Assembly (NCBI RefSeq): GCF_001039355.2
Contig: NW_019775618.1
Span: 76,908 to 140,907, forward strand
Reading direction: 5' to 3'
Length of the DNA: 64,000 nucleotides
Origin: Lingula anatina
Lineage: Eukaryota > Brachiopoda > Lingulata > Lingulida > Lingulidae
Shown: positions 1 to 12,794 of the stretch, one piece after another
Numbering within the stretch: the stretch's first letter is position 1
Layout: each line of letters opens with the position of its first letter
Notes under the pieces: model-generated
Database searches by the model: none
What the model was told of the DNA's origin: nothing
Seen by the model: the letters and a program-made list of their open reading frames with translations, nothing else
Translations under genes and position numbers: made by a program

Positions 1-210
1 ATCTTTTTAAGTTTTTTGGGAAAAAAAGAGAACTGATTTCTATAGAATTTTCCTTTGATGTGAATCATGAAAGAAAATTGGTCTAAACATTCCCCAATAA
101 AATAAATAAAGTGCATTTTGTAACATTGGATCATGTTCCATAGACAGTGATGCCTTTGATAACTTAACTGTCTCCATACATAGTTACACTTTTTCTCAAT
201 TGTTTTGAAC

Positions 211-338
211 TGTAAGGGACCATTCCTACAGATATTTGGATAGATCTATCTCCCTGGGGAGTCTCACTAAATTGCTATCAACTTAACCAGGTTAAATGTC
301 TGTCATGCCTAGCAAAATTGTTAGGGGGTAATTATAAC
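211..338. repeat. Truncated copy of foldback/MITE family A
   Basis: The stretch beginning TAAGGGACCATTCCTACAG, followed by the CCCTGGGGAGTCTCAC and AACTTAACCA blocks, recurs at 26744-26999 and 44052-44267. The two other copies are full foldbacks whose right half is the inverted complement of the left. This copy keeps only the left half and ends near the GGGGGTAATTAT block. It is non-autonomous: no coding capacity is visible. Confidence 0.6.
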
Positions 339-464
339 CTGTTCCATGGTTTCCTGTTGAAGCATTGAAAAAAATATGTAACTATGTAGTAACTACATAT
401 CTAATGAATCTGTTTACTCTTAACTGTCATTATCTTAAAAAAATACTTTCTGTTCTGAAGGCCA

Positions 465-1440
465 AGATAATGACACCTGATGTGTTAAACCCCTGGATAT
501 GTTTGTACTTTATGTGGGTTATCCTTCACCTTGCTGCCTGAAACTTTTTTTATTTTTTTTTTTTAAGAACATTTTGGAAATATGTTTTTGTTCTTATTTG
601 TGATAGGGAGCCTGTTTAATCTCTATTATTTTCTACTTTTTAAATTTTTATTCTTGTTTTGTTTTTTATTTATTTTATTCTATTATTATTATTTATTAAT
701 TATTATTAATTAATTAATGTATTTATTTATTTAAAATAGAACTGGGGGGAGGCAGTGAATTTTGGTTTAGATCAGTAGATTTTTAAATCTGTCTATTGCT
801 CTTAAATTTTTTATATATTTCTAATAAGATTGAGTTTTTAGTAGTTTTAATTTTAAATGGTTCCCTTGAGTGTTTTAGATTTAACTATTGTAGTAATTTT
901 AATGATTCTAGTTATATTATCCTTTGTAAGCGCCATATAAGGGACTTCTTATTATTAATGTCAAGCCCTGGTGGCTTGAATGGCCTGTAAGTTGAAAAGT
1001 ATTGGGCGCAGTCTATAGAATGCAGGTTTAATTGTTGACATCATGCGGCCTTTTATTTCTTTCACAAAATTAGGATAATCATACCTTTATTACTTATATC
1101 ATAGATAGCAATTGTCTGGTGACATCATGTCTCAATGGAATTAAAAGATAATGACACCTGTTGTGTTAAACACCTGGATATGATTACACTTTATCTGGGT
1201 TATCCTTCTACTTGCTGTCTGGAAGTTCATTTCACCTGAAGGTTAAGTTCTCTGAAACTTAATTGATTAAAAAAAAACTTTTGAAAATGTCATGTTTTTG
1301 TTCTTATTTGTAATGGGAAGCCTGTTTAATCTATTATTGGCTTTGATAATGTTAAACCCCTGGATATGATTGCACTTTATGTGGGTTATCATTTACCTTG
1401 CTGCCTGGAAGTACATTGCACCTTAAGGTCAAGTTCACTT
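465..1440 (+). repeat. Three degenerate copies of a local repeat
   Basis: A block beginning GATAATGACACCTGATGTG, with GTTAAACCCCTGGATATG and TGTGGGTTATCCTTC inside it, appears at about 465-540, 1148-1222 and 1344-1432. The first two copies share further downstream text (GGGAGCCTGTTTAATCT at about 606 and a close match at about 1316). The spacing is irregular and copies differ by several substitutions, so this is an old local duplication or dispersed repeat. No coding potential was recognised. Confidence 0.55.
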
Positions 1441-2470
1441 AAGGGCCATTCAGAATGAGAAGAGCCGAGTGCTACATGTAGCTGGTCCACAGCCTAAATA
1501 TGGCGGACCTACATAAAAGGAAGACTGCTTAATCCTGTAATGGTCTCTCCGCCTCTCACACGCCTCCCCATGCGTTGTCCCTCGACCGGTCGCATTGAGA
1601 CGAGATTTAAATACTGCGCCCCTGCCAGGACGACGCGTGGGGAGGCGTGAAAGAGGCAGAGAGACCATTTCAGGATTAAGCGGTCTTCCTTTCATGTAGG
1701 TCCACCATATTTGGGCCATGGACCAGCTAGAACTCAGCTCTTCTCATTCTGAATGGGGCCATAGGCTTTTTTTTTTATCTAAAAGTTATTTTAAAGCCCC
1801 TTTTACATCAAGTGGTACAGGTTTTTGTATCATTTCAGTTTGAGAGAGAGTCAGCTAAACAAAGATAGCCACTTAATTATCAGGAGTTTTATAATGGGAC
1901 TTCTGGGACTTCCAAACAGTTGGTAGTGAACTTGTGAAATCAAATAAATATCCCATAGAGTAATTACATGCTATGGCCAGTCTAATTACAGTGGGGCCTA
2001 GGAGAGGATCTGTTTGAATGAATCTGCCAATTAAAGATGTCCTTACTCTCTGATCAGTTTTCATTTCCCTTTATTAAAGTAATAATTGGGTGGATGCCCT
2101 GATTTTTCAGAATTACAATAATCAGTTGCATCATAATATTTTGGAAAGGAGCTGATTCACAGAAAGAACCGTTTCCTGGACAAACATGAATTTAGTCCAA
2201 ATTTTAAATTCAGTGTGCAATGTTAACCACTGTCCCAACCGGTAATGCCAGAGAATTTTGGTTTAGATTTAATTTAGTAGATTCTCAGACCCTGGTGGCT
2301 CGGATGGCTTTAAGTTGAAAAGTACTGAGCACAGTCTGAAAAATGCAGGCGTACTTGTTGACATTAAGCATCTTTTTATTTCTTTTACAAAAATTAGGAT
2401 AATCATACCTTGATTATCCATATCTTAGATAACAATTGTCTGATGACATCATGTCTGATTGGAATTGAAA
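962..2470 (+). repeat. Direct repeat pair (962-1140 and 2286-2470)
   Basis: Two copies of a roughly 180-bp sequence start at CCCTGGTGGCT, pass through AAGTTGAAAAGTA and AAATTAGGATAATCATACC, and end with GACATCATGTCT. They are similar but clearly diverged. The foldback element at 1443-1760 lies between them. I see no gene in this stretch; it is probably intron or intergenic sequence upstream of the UBL7 terminal exon. Confidence 0.55.
1443..1760. mobile_element. Foldback (long inverted repeat) element
   Basis: The left arm starts GGGCCATTCAGAATGAGAAG and the right arm ends CTTCTCATTCTGAATGGGGCC, its inverted complement. The arms are each about 120 bp with scattered mismatches and surround a GC-richer spacer of about 70 bp. 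Internal landmarks pair up across the arms, for example AATATGGCGGACCTACAT against ATGTAGGTCCACCATATT. It carries no convincing coding frame. It looks like a non-autonomous foldback DNA transposon. Confidence 0.7.
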
Positions 2471-4415
2471 TTGCTATAATTTCTAAGAAATGATGGGATG
2501 ATTAGTTGCTTTATAGTAAAAAGAAAGTTACTCTAAAATTTGTCAATTCATTTTTCCAGGAGATTTTGAATGACTCATTTTGTCCTAGTAATTCAGTCCA
2601 CAACTATCCTCCATTGAACTTGTGTGTGCGTACAATCAATTTTATTATAAGCCTTGACACAGCTTTCAGGATAGTGGATTAGGTGACACTTGTGTGCCTG
2701 CTCCTGTGAAAATAGTTCATATTTCATGTAGAATATGGGTTCTTGACATAATGATCAGTAACTCATATCTTGAATATATGCTTTGAATACCAAATAATTC
2801 CACCTGAAGAGTATCCTTTATAAATACTACAAAGAAATAATAATAGAAAAAAGCAACATGTAGAAAGAAGAATATATAATTTGGAGTCGGGGTGTATTTA
2901 TAATCTAATAAAGAAGTTATATAATATCATCTGTGGATCTGTACATTAATTGACCACTGGTTCTAATTGTCCCTGCAAGCTTGTTAAGGAAGGGTCACTC
3001 AGTGCAATTTTTATGTGAATCACTGCTTTCACATTTTATGGCATGTTTCTCATAAGAAGTTCATCCTTTGGGGTCATGCGGTACATTCAAGAGCTCCAGT
3101 GTTAATTATATGATTTGTTTACTATTTGGTCTTTGTCTTCTGTGAGATGTCTGGAAAATGCACCCATTGCAGGTGCACTGGCCACTGATTAGCTGAATTG
3201 GAAATATGAATAGTCTTAATAGGAGAGAACTAGGAACTGGAGGATATGTAAACAAATCCTGGGGGTTTGTGACTTTGTATCTAGAAATACAATGTTAATA
3301 ACAGGAATATGGGGTAGATAGCATGAAGGTCATTTCCTCTGTCCAAAAAATATTTGCACTTAAAATTTCTTTCCTTATCATTTTTCTCTCCTTATTGTTG
3401 TTTATTCTTATAGATTTATAGATTGTCATAATTTGAAATATTTTTAATTGTTGAAGTAAATATTTCCATGAAATTGCTTTGATTAAAATTCATTGTAATG
3501 TAGAGAAACCAAGCATTAATACAATTTGTCACAGTGCACAGCACTCGGCAGAATACTAGAAATTTTGACTAGGTTATTTCAAAGGAGAAAAAATTCAATG
3601 CTGTAAGTAAAGCTAGGATGATTTGTGCAATTTTTGAATCATTTATGGATCAGAATTGGAAGTTTAAAGGTAACAGCTGTGGCCTGGCTGGAATTGAGTT
3701 CACCATCTGATGACAGGGAGACCGATTAACTGAACTGGAATGTTGCAACTTTATGTAGACACTCAATGGCCTAGCACTTTTCTACCTGTTGAATTATTGT
3801 TTAAACAAAATCTCATGCAGAATTTAGTTTTTCATGAATAGGTAAAAGGGGTTATTGATACTAATGTGGGACCAATGCCAGGTGATACTTTCAGTAAATT
3901 GTTTCTCTCATCAATATAGTATAAGGTTTTTTTTAAATGGCATTAAACATTTTTAGAAGAACAGTTCATTAAGAGCTAGCTTGTGACATATAACTTATTT
4001 CCAATGCAAATATTTAATTATAAACTAAAAAGTAGCAATTTTGACTTGCATGTTTAATAAAGTATGGGGAGATCACATCTGCAAAAATTAAATGGCATTC
4101 ACATTAAAAAGTTGTTGAAGACCGTTTTTTTTTTTTTTTTTTTAGATTATTAAAAACTAGCTTGAGAGATACATTTTCTTAATTGATCATTATTTTTAAA
4201 AGTATTTTTTACTTTTTTTTTTATTAGATAAGGGTTTGCATTTGTTTATAAACTATAAGTACTATTATTTTGTTTTCACAAAAAAGCTTGATACAAGTAC
4301 AAAATTACAATCCATTATTATGTCCAAACTTCACAGCTCTTTTCTGTCGAAAAGTGTAATTAGAAAAAGAGAAAATGTATTTTTATTTGGGTCTCATGTT
4401 CCTGTTTCATTCCAG

Positions 4416-4553
4416 GAACAGCTCCAGTCCCAGTTACAGCAGCTACGTGACATGGGGATCACGGACATCGCTATGGCAACCAGAGCTTTGGAGGCTACTG
4501 GCGGGAACATACAGGCTGCGCTGGAACTGCTCTTCAGTGATGACATCATGTGA
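4416..4553 (+). CDS. UBL7: Terminal coding exon of UBL7-like protein (UBA domain)
   Basis: This 45-residue terminal exon follows a CATTCCAG acceptor and ends at TGA 4551-4553. It encodes a C-terminal UBA domain: the QLQQLRDMGI start, with the MG-loop typical of UBA domains, then RALEATGGNIQAALELLF, the third UBA helix. From memory, the closest family is UBL7 (BMSC-UbP), whose extreme C-terminus has the same QLQQLRDMGI...ALQATGGDIQAALELIF pattern. UBA domains bind ubiquitin. UBL7 also carries an N-terminal ubiquitin-like domain, which would be encoded upstream, outside the window or beyond a long intron; I could not find another exon in 1-4415. Ubiquilins share the general fold, but the QLQQLRDMGI entry favours UBL7. 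Confidence 0.75.
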   Translation, partial: EQLQSQLQQLRDMGITDIAMATRALEATGGNIQAALELLFSDDIM

Positions 4554-4891
4554 TTACTCTCATTGAAATGATGGCCAAATGGAGTGCATGTGTAGAAAGT
4601 GAACTTTCAAAGAATACTTGAGAAAAAAAGGAAAGAAAGGGCATTTTGTGGAGTAGAATCCTGAATGCCAGTTTGATGTATATGGGTTGTGCCATTTTGA
4701 ACTATAATTTATATGTTTAAAGGGGAAGAAACTCTTATCAGAGTTAATTTTTTGAATTTGTCATTTCTTTTGAGCATCTTGAGTTTAACTAGGATAATTC
4801 AAGATTTTTTTCAAGTCTAACTTTCTTAGAATTTGGAAATTTTTATAAATGTATGTACGTAAAAGGTTAGTTCAGTAAGCTTTCTTTGAGC

Positions 4892-4897
4892 AATAAA
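4892..4897 (+). terminator. Polyadenylation signal of UBL7-like gene
   Basis: AATAAA lies about 340 nt after the stop codon and is followed by a T-rich stretch. It is the first canonical hexamer downstream in the sense direction. Confidence 0.5.
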
Positions 4898-6825
4898 CTA
4901 CTGCAAACATTTTTGAGTCATCCGTTTTTCTCTATAAATATATTGTGATTTATACTGCAAACATTTTAAATTATTTTCATTTTCTCTATTTTATTTATTT
5001 ATTTTTTTTTTTTGACTTGTGCTAATGACTTGATCTATTCAATGGGGAAAATTTTTGAATCCTACAGTCCCAAAAAATATGTTTCTCTATAGCTTATATT
5101 ATGTGGTGCTTTGACTGTATGCAACAGAACTATAAGGTAGCCTACGTTTCAGTTCTGCTTTTAAGAATTTATGACTTAAAAATACATATGTAGTAAAATT
5201 CACAATTTTCCCCATTGAAAAGATAAAGTCATTGCCATATATTATGATTCATAATTTTCTATAATTGCTCTCCTGTACAGGGCATTTATTCTGTACAATT
5301 GCCAATTTAGATAAGTTCAAAATATTGTACACCTCATTGGGGTATCTCATTTTTAATGATTCATATTGAAAAAAAAAACTGGAAATGCCCAGTGTTATCT
5401 TTTTAATCTCATGTTAGATATGAAATTGATTCAAGACTGTGATTAATAGTTGACCTTTATGAGTAAGAAGTTTGACCTCAGAGCATTTGGACAGAAAATC
5501 AATAAAATTGCTCTTACATAAATTTTTGTTCAGCTAGTCATTGATAAAAAAGAAAAAATAAAGACATTGAAAATACAGCTGAAAAAATCAATGTCGTTTC
5601 AAATATATTTTGCCTCTATTATATGTTTGCTATCAACAGCTGATAGAAATAAAGAGCATCAACTGAGCATGGTTTAAGTATATAATCTGACTTTGCAATT
5701 CACTGTCATGTTAGCAAGTGTATTAAAACAACTTTAATCCCTTTTTCAGAATCACGCTATTATTCAAGTTGTTTGCCTAAGACACAAATAAATACTTCAC
5801 GTCAGGCATTCATGTGCAAGCAACTCATTAAATGTAGTGTTATCTTTTGCAGTATCTTCAAATGGAGGTAACCCTTATTAGGTTATCAGTTAAAGCATAA
5901 GGGACTGAATGCTACCACTTAGACATAACATGAGGTGGTGTGATGCTGTGAGTAACAGGTGCCCAGTGACATACCTGGAATACCAGTATAAGGATATTGA
6001 CAGGTGCCCCATGAACTAATGGAGATAGTGAAGAGAAAATTTCCAAGATTCTGTCCGTGTGGATATTTTCACCTGGTCTATTCCACAGTTATGTGTCATT
6101 GTTGGTTAATTAGTCACCTCAGTAACTGAAAGTTGGGAAAATTTGGAATGATTACTGATTGTCCTGATGTAGGCTTGGATGAATTGTTTTATTCATCCAA
6201 TGTGTAGGCTTTGAGTGGTAACTTCCTGCTGCCCAGCTGATGCAGAGGGTGAACAGTTATTTTATATGAGCAATTTTACTGAATATTTGATCAACAACCT
6301 GTCCATATACGACTCCTTTTTTAGATTTGATGAAATTTGCTCTACACATAATACAAAGATTACATATTGGATTTTTGAAGGATTTTTTCCCTTTGAATGT
6401 ACAGACAAGGCGGTTTAAATATATTGTTAGCAGAAAGAGAACATTTCAAAGGTTAAATATTGATTTGTCACAAAAAAGTGTATCTAAACACAGTAAGAAT
6501 GAGAATAGTGGGGATTTCTTAGTGCCTTATGAGGTGTAAAAATACCATGTTAAAGCAAACTTTTTCTCTTGTAGTAATGCAAGTGCCAAGACAAACATAA
6601 TATTAAGCCTATTTAGGGGTGTTAAATTAAGAATGTGCCTACAACAGGTACTTTTTTTCCTTCATTCAAATAGTGTTGTAGTGTCGACTCAATCAATTTC
6701 CCCCATGAAAAACTCTCTTCTGGGTTAAACAACCTTTTTATCTGGCTAACCAATCTGTGATCTTTTCCTGACGCTCGCAATACCTTTAATGAAAAGTTAC
6801 AATCTGAGAAAATTGAAAGTCCTTT
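4898..6825. other. Intergenic, no gene seen
   Basis: AT-rich sequence with only short spurious frames. The part from about 5100 to 5270, with CTATAAGGTAGCC, AAAATTCACAATTTTCCCC and related blocks, is recognisably similar to about 36195-36410, so it contains a dispersed repeat. Confidence 0.5.
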
Positions 6826-8928
6826 TTTAAATTCTGCCATCATTTCTGAGCACCAACTTCCAGTTTGTGTGTGATTCAAAACTGTGCCAAGATGGTCAAC
6901 AAGTGGAGAGTTTGTCAGGTGGTAAATTAGGCTATTTTATAATTTATGGCACTTTTCTGTTTAAAATGAGAAAAAAATATTACTAGTCACACAATAAGTT
7001 CAACAAGAAGGCCAAGTCGTTTGTGTACTTTTTAGTTTAAAAAAAATGTTAAAAATTTTACATGCTTTATCCCTAAATCAAGGGGTTGCTATTCAAATAT
7101 AAATATAACCAAACCAAAGGACGCAATAGGTTCCAAATATATATTTCTTTACAAAAGTACAAAATTTGCATATGTATATACATTGACCATTTTCTTTCCA
7201 TGAGCCACAAGTTGGCAGAAAATCTACTAAGCTCCATCAAATAAGATATGTTGATGTAAAACTGGAATGTTAGAAAAACTGCCAGATGATACCAACTGCA
7301 GGTCAGAGACAAGATATGGCCAATATGAGATCATAATGAAAACTATTTTAAATACGCTCTGCAAACAAAATGAAGCCCTTATCCAGATATGTACACAAGG
7401 AACCTTAAATCAAATTGATAAATTATGAAATCTCTGCATCTGCTTTTGAAAGCATACCGTAATTTTTTGCACTGTAAAAATTAAGGCAGGTGCCTGCACA
7501 TTCAATATTTAAAATTTATGTAAAAAGTGCCTGTAAATGGCATTAAATCTGCATTTAGTGTTCAATAAACATATTTAACATCTTGCCTTCATATTAGCTT
7601 AATAAGGCTATGCTTTCCTTTACTTCTGAACCAAACATCTAAGAAATGTTGCTAAATTTTGGGAATTTTGGAATAAACTCAGCAGATACTGGTCACACTC
7701 TGACACCTATTCAATATTATGTACAAAGGTGAAAGTTGTAAAAACTGAAAATCCTGAAATCCTGAAATCGTTCACCCATGAATATGTAAGACCAGTTTCT
7801 TTCCAATTGAAATGGCTTCACTAACTACTATCATCAGTATCAGAACTGTGTATTTTAAATAATGAAAAATATCGTATAACAATGCACCTCTAGTAATACC
7901 ACTGTCTCAAGCTTATAATAACCACTAATATAAACTATCAGAAGCTTTATAAATTACATTATATACAGTTTATACATAATAATAAATATAAATAATATTA
8001 CACAACACTGAATTTCAAAAAGACATTTATAAAAAAAAAATTGAGATCAATGAATCCATTCCACAGCACCCCAAGCACCTTCATGTTATCCAGATAAATG
8101 TCTGGTCAAATTGCAATTTAAATTTAAAAAAAATATATAATTCATCAGGTTGATTGCTCTTTCCTTTTTTCACAGAGTACAGATATTTAGACTTAACAAC
8201 TTCCAAATTATAAATAAGATAACAAACTACTACTTCAACCAAACAAACCCAGAGACTCATTAATAAGATGCAGGGATCAAACTTAAAGGACTGTGCCATT
8301 CTACTGGTCCTACTTTGAAATCTGCCAGAAAAAAAGTGGATTCAAAATCGATGTTGTGTGATGTTACTGTAAAGGTTAAAAGCTGTCTACAATCATTACT
8401 GCCTTTAAGCCCACATCAGTGAGTCAATAATGGCTTTATAAACGGAGGGTTCACCTTTTAATGTGCAAATCAGACAGTAATTTCAAAATATTTCACACAT
8501 AATTATCACTGAATTAGTGACTTCACCCTCCACCTTGCTGTCAATGTGTTATCAACCCTAAAATTCCAGCCAAAGAGTCAGTATTTTTGCTGTCTCCTTT
8601 CATTTTCCCAGTAGGTCTAATCCCAATTAAATCCAACAAGTGCTCTTTTTTAAGATCACTTCTATCATCTGAACTAGTGAAATTATCACTCCAGAAAGGC
8701 TTGACAACAATTAATTACATCAACACAATTACCCATTTGATGATAATTTAGAGTGTGAGAGCATTTTTCTTCAGATGCAATCATTTCACAACTCTGAGTC
8801 CTTGCATACATTTTTTACTGCTTTCTTTCATCAATCATTGGGAAACATGGTGCAGTTGAACTGATCTTCCATTTGGACAATTCTGGCAGGATATATTAAT
8901 ATCAGCATCTGTTCAGGAAGGGCTGTGT

Positions 8929-11900
8929 TCAGGAGAGTTTCTTAATGGCCCACTTTACCCCTAGCACGCAGGCCACACCCAGACCTACCCAGACAATCAC
9001 CTTGCTGAGGATTTTCACAGATCCATGGATAACTTTACCCTGGAAAGAAAAATCAGATGTAATAAACACATCTTTTTTTCTTTTTTTTTTTTTAAACAAA
9101 TATTAAGACAATATTTTTATTTTCAACTTATTTAAACACATTTGAGAGTTGAAAAGATATCTATCATTTGATAATCAATATATATTAGAAATAAATACAA
9201 TAAGATAAAAATAGCAATTTGGGGATTTACATTACAAATGCCCAGAATTTTTTTCCATCATTGGACCAAATTGAAAATAAAATTGTGAACTCCTGCAACA
9301 CTAATTGCAAAGTGGAAATTTTTTTTTCTTTACAATCTGACTTGACAAGAGTGAAGTGTCTATAAGCAGCCCATTACTCACAAAATGAGCTGCAAAATGA
9401 AAGAAAAAAATTTTCTCACCCCTTTTACACACTATCAGAGTTAAAAGATCTTCAAATTGAAAATAAACATTACTATAAATTAATTCGATGAGATTTTTAA
9501 AAAGTAACTTGGGACTTTCACACGTTTCAGAATTTTTTTCATCAGTCAGCCAGATATTGAAAAAACAAAACATAAGTTTTCTTCTGTAACACTGAACACA
9601 AAAGTAAACAAAAGTTTGTTTGTTTTTTTTTTCACGATCTGGCTAGGCAACACTGGTATATCTCCGTTACTCACCCAACCTCCATGGTGCTCCACCCACA
9701 TGCAGACTTTCTCCGTGATGTAAGTGACCGACCACTGGATCAGCTGCCTGAAGTAATCCACAGAGCACGCTCTCAGTGTCTTGATTGCCAGGTCCGAGCA
9801 GAAGAAAAACAGAACCAGAATTCTCTCTTTGGTGATCCTCTCATCAAACAACTCCTGGAGGAGTTGAAAGAAATTTTCTTGGTCAAGGCTTGAAAATCCC
9901 ACCTGTGAAAATAGACATTTCATGTAAAAGTGATCAAACAGTTACAGTGCCAAAAGTTTTTTTTTTTAAGTCCTTGAAAACATACTTTCAAATTAAACAA
10001 CCTACCAAACCCCTCAAGTAAAAACTTTATCAATCAATTAATTTTAATTAAAACTAGTTTCCCAATCATTTTATATTATTTTCAAAATTCAATTTATTGT
10101 AAAATATTTCCATAAATTACACATTACATTTACTAGTAAATATACTAATACGCAATCTGCAGCTATGGGGTTTAAACCAACTCTCCCTACTTCTACCCCA
10201 GCACTGAAACGCATGGCTGGTCATGACAAATTATCAGAATTTCAGGAAACTAATCTTACAACACCCAAGGTCACATTCTACCTCTGTCAGCATAAGGGCC
10301 ATTGTATTTCATCTCAAACATCCTCTGTAGGTTGTTCATTTTGTGTTAGACACATAACACGTCAATGAAGTTGAATGCCTAGATTCCCAGGCCATATTCT
10401 ACATGTATATGCTAGCAATCAATAATTCAAGGTCTGGCACAACAACGTTTTTATTATTTTTCAACTTTAGAGTTCTTTGGGTCTTTTGTATGATAGACAC
10501 AATAATATAATAATAACCAGTTTTACCAGATTTCGTATTTAAAAAGAAATTAAAAAGCTTTTTATTTTTTGTGGTATACAATGTACATACAATTTATGAA
10601 TTTTGGATGTGTTCTTGTGCTTATCTTCATAACTGTGATCATGCAGACATCTGTTTTGACGAGTATTTTTTAAATTCTAGAATCTGCTTACTTTTTACAT
10701 TAACTAGAACATCAGCTACTAGTACACCAATAAAGAACACCTCTAAGAATTTTATCACAGAACATCTCTAGACTTTATTACAAAGCTAACACTGGACAAA
10801 CACATCCCACAGACACTATCTTTTGGGTTAATCTTATCGGACAATGTGAGTTAATCACACAAGGGGACCATGACAAGTGTCCACATCTGATAAAAGTATA
10901 AAAATAACTGCCCACGACAGCGACATAAATCATGCATGTTTATTGCTTTATTTCAAATGCTGATCTCATCCTACGTTTGACTATTGAATTAATTATAAAA
11001 TCTGTAACTGCTATGTGTTAGGTGGACCAATGTAATTACATCATGACAATTAATGTTTTCTAAAAAATTGAAAAAATGTTTTTATTAAACGAAAAAAAGT
11101 TGAAAAATTTGTACACGTACACAGGACTTCAATACATGAGTCACGATGCATTACACAAACAAGTTTACTGAATCAGTCATTCATAAAATAAAGTTGTCAA
11201 CAAGAGCATTTTTCATTGTCTGGATGGTATAATTACAGTTTTACAAGATGACTTGATATTTTTGTGCCATTAAAAAAGTTTAATTTCATTTTCCATCCTT
11301 GCAGATTTATGTCTATATTCAAGACATGTAGTGCCACAAGACCATCAAGACCAGCAGCCAACGATCTCAAAGAGGGGGGGATTTTTTCTGAATAAGTGGA
11401 CTTTTTTATGTCCCCATTATGACTCAACTTTAGAAATGGTACAGAACCCAAGTCAAATTTTTATTAAGAACCCCCCCTCCCCCTGGCCTGATTATATACT
11501 TAAATTTAACATTGCACTAATGGCCAACTATCAGCAGCTTTGAGTAAATATGTAGTTGCCTGGATTTTGCCCTTTCATCTGGAAATTACCCTTATTTCAT
11601 GTCTCAACAAGTGAAAAAAAGGCTGAAAGGTTTTTCCAATATGTCACCAAGACCAATAAATGACAAGCTATCTAATAAAAAACACCATGATCTCTGTGTT
11701 CAATGGACAATAAATCCCTTAACCCCATGCTTTGTCCATTTTGAACAGATAATAGTCAAGATAAACATTTGTTCCCTTTCTGTATCAGATGAGGTGTTTT
11801 AATACCACGCTTATGTCAATATGTCATATTTAACAGTGACATAATACACCTGGCAGGCTTTGTTGTTGACACTACCTGAGGCAAGGTGAGTCACCTTGGG

Positions 11901-12686
11901 AGGGACCCTCTCTGTGAAAGGGGAACCCCCTAACGAAACACTGGGCACACAACTAATCTGATAATGAACCTTAATAATGGGGTATGCTGGTTCCAAGGTG
12001 AAACTGTCCACCACAAAAGATGAGATCATACGCCATTATAACCTGTGGGACTGAATGATGAAATACAAAAGGGGGGTCTTATCTGACAAAATTTCCCACC
12101 GCATCAACCAATTTAAAATACATGTACATTGCCAAATTAATAATAAAACTGAAGATGAAAAACAAAACAAACCAAACAGAAATGTATGAGATCAAAAAAA
12201 GTTGCAGAGAGAGAGAGAGAGAGAGAGAGCATAATTCATCCATATCTAACTTTTTATGACATAAGTTTCTAAATTATATTACATTTAAAATAGCAAAATT
12301 TTGGACAACCAATTTATGACACATAAGTTCCTGAGGTAGTGCTAACACTCGAAAATTTAGCCAAATGCTAAAAATGACTTAAATTGGGTAAACAAAAAGG
12401 GCTTGATTGGACTAATTTTAGTCAAATTAAAACCACTTGGATGACAGATTGACAAAAAAGTGGTGATTTGTCTAAGCGAAAAACAAACTGCTAGCGCTAC
12501 CCCAGGATTAACCTTTCTGTCAAAACAGTCCAGAATTTCATGAAGTAAGAAATAAATCTTGCCTTAGAAGCCCTGTCTTTGATTTTCTCCCTCTCCTTGG
12601 GTCGGGTTCGTTCAAATTCATCTGCAATTAATCGGAGATCTTTTCCTGCGTGTGCCCAAGCTGGGTTGGTATAGCCTGTGGGATTC
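8929..12686 (-). CDS. BAX-like gene exons 2-4, duplicate (allelic) copy without exon 1
   Basis: Exon 2 is 12563-12686, exon 3 is 9675-9902 and exon 4 is 8929-9039 with a TGA stop. They encode, in order, a BH3 segment (DLRLIADEFERT), a BH1-like segment (LFDERITKERILVLFFF), a BH2 segment (WVEHHGGW) and a hydrophobic tail anchor. They match exons 2-4 at 16717-20496, with a few coding differences in exon 3 (Gln to Arg, Thr to Ser). No exon 1 lies upstream in this copy. Sequence beyond 13503 is unrelated and ends at the N. I read this as the alternative haplotype, not a second gene; a truncated paralogue is the other possibility. Confidence 0.75.
12206..12229 (+). repeat. (AG)n microsatellite, allelic length variant
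   Basis: Twelve AG units here, against nine in the matching position at 20024-20041 in the other haplotype block. Confidence 0.8.
12331..12505. mobile_element. MITE family B, copy 1
   Basis: Begins CTGAGGTAGTGCTAACA and ends TGCTAGCGCTACCCCAG, which are imperfect inverted complements. The same element is at 20141-20315 (other haplotype) and, in opposite orientation, at 27005-27168. Its internal sequence, with AATTTAGCCAAATG and TTTTAGTCAAATT, has no coding frame. Confidence 0.7.
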
Positions 12687-12794
12687 CTGGAAACAACAAG
12701 GAAGTTAGTCAACTTCTTCACATCCCTTCTCCAGGTAAATAATCTCATTACCAGTTCATATCATGGTTTACTAAACTTCTCTTGTCATGTTTTT

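Noticed and set aside
1450-1719. Minus-strand 89-residue frame
   Set aside because: It coincides with the foldback element; the openness comes from the GC-richer palindromic arms, not from a gene.
6622-6879. Minus-strand 85-residue frame at the left edge of haplotig block 1a
   Set aside because: It looked protein-like in places, but the second block starts inside it, no splice sites fit and no family was recognised.
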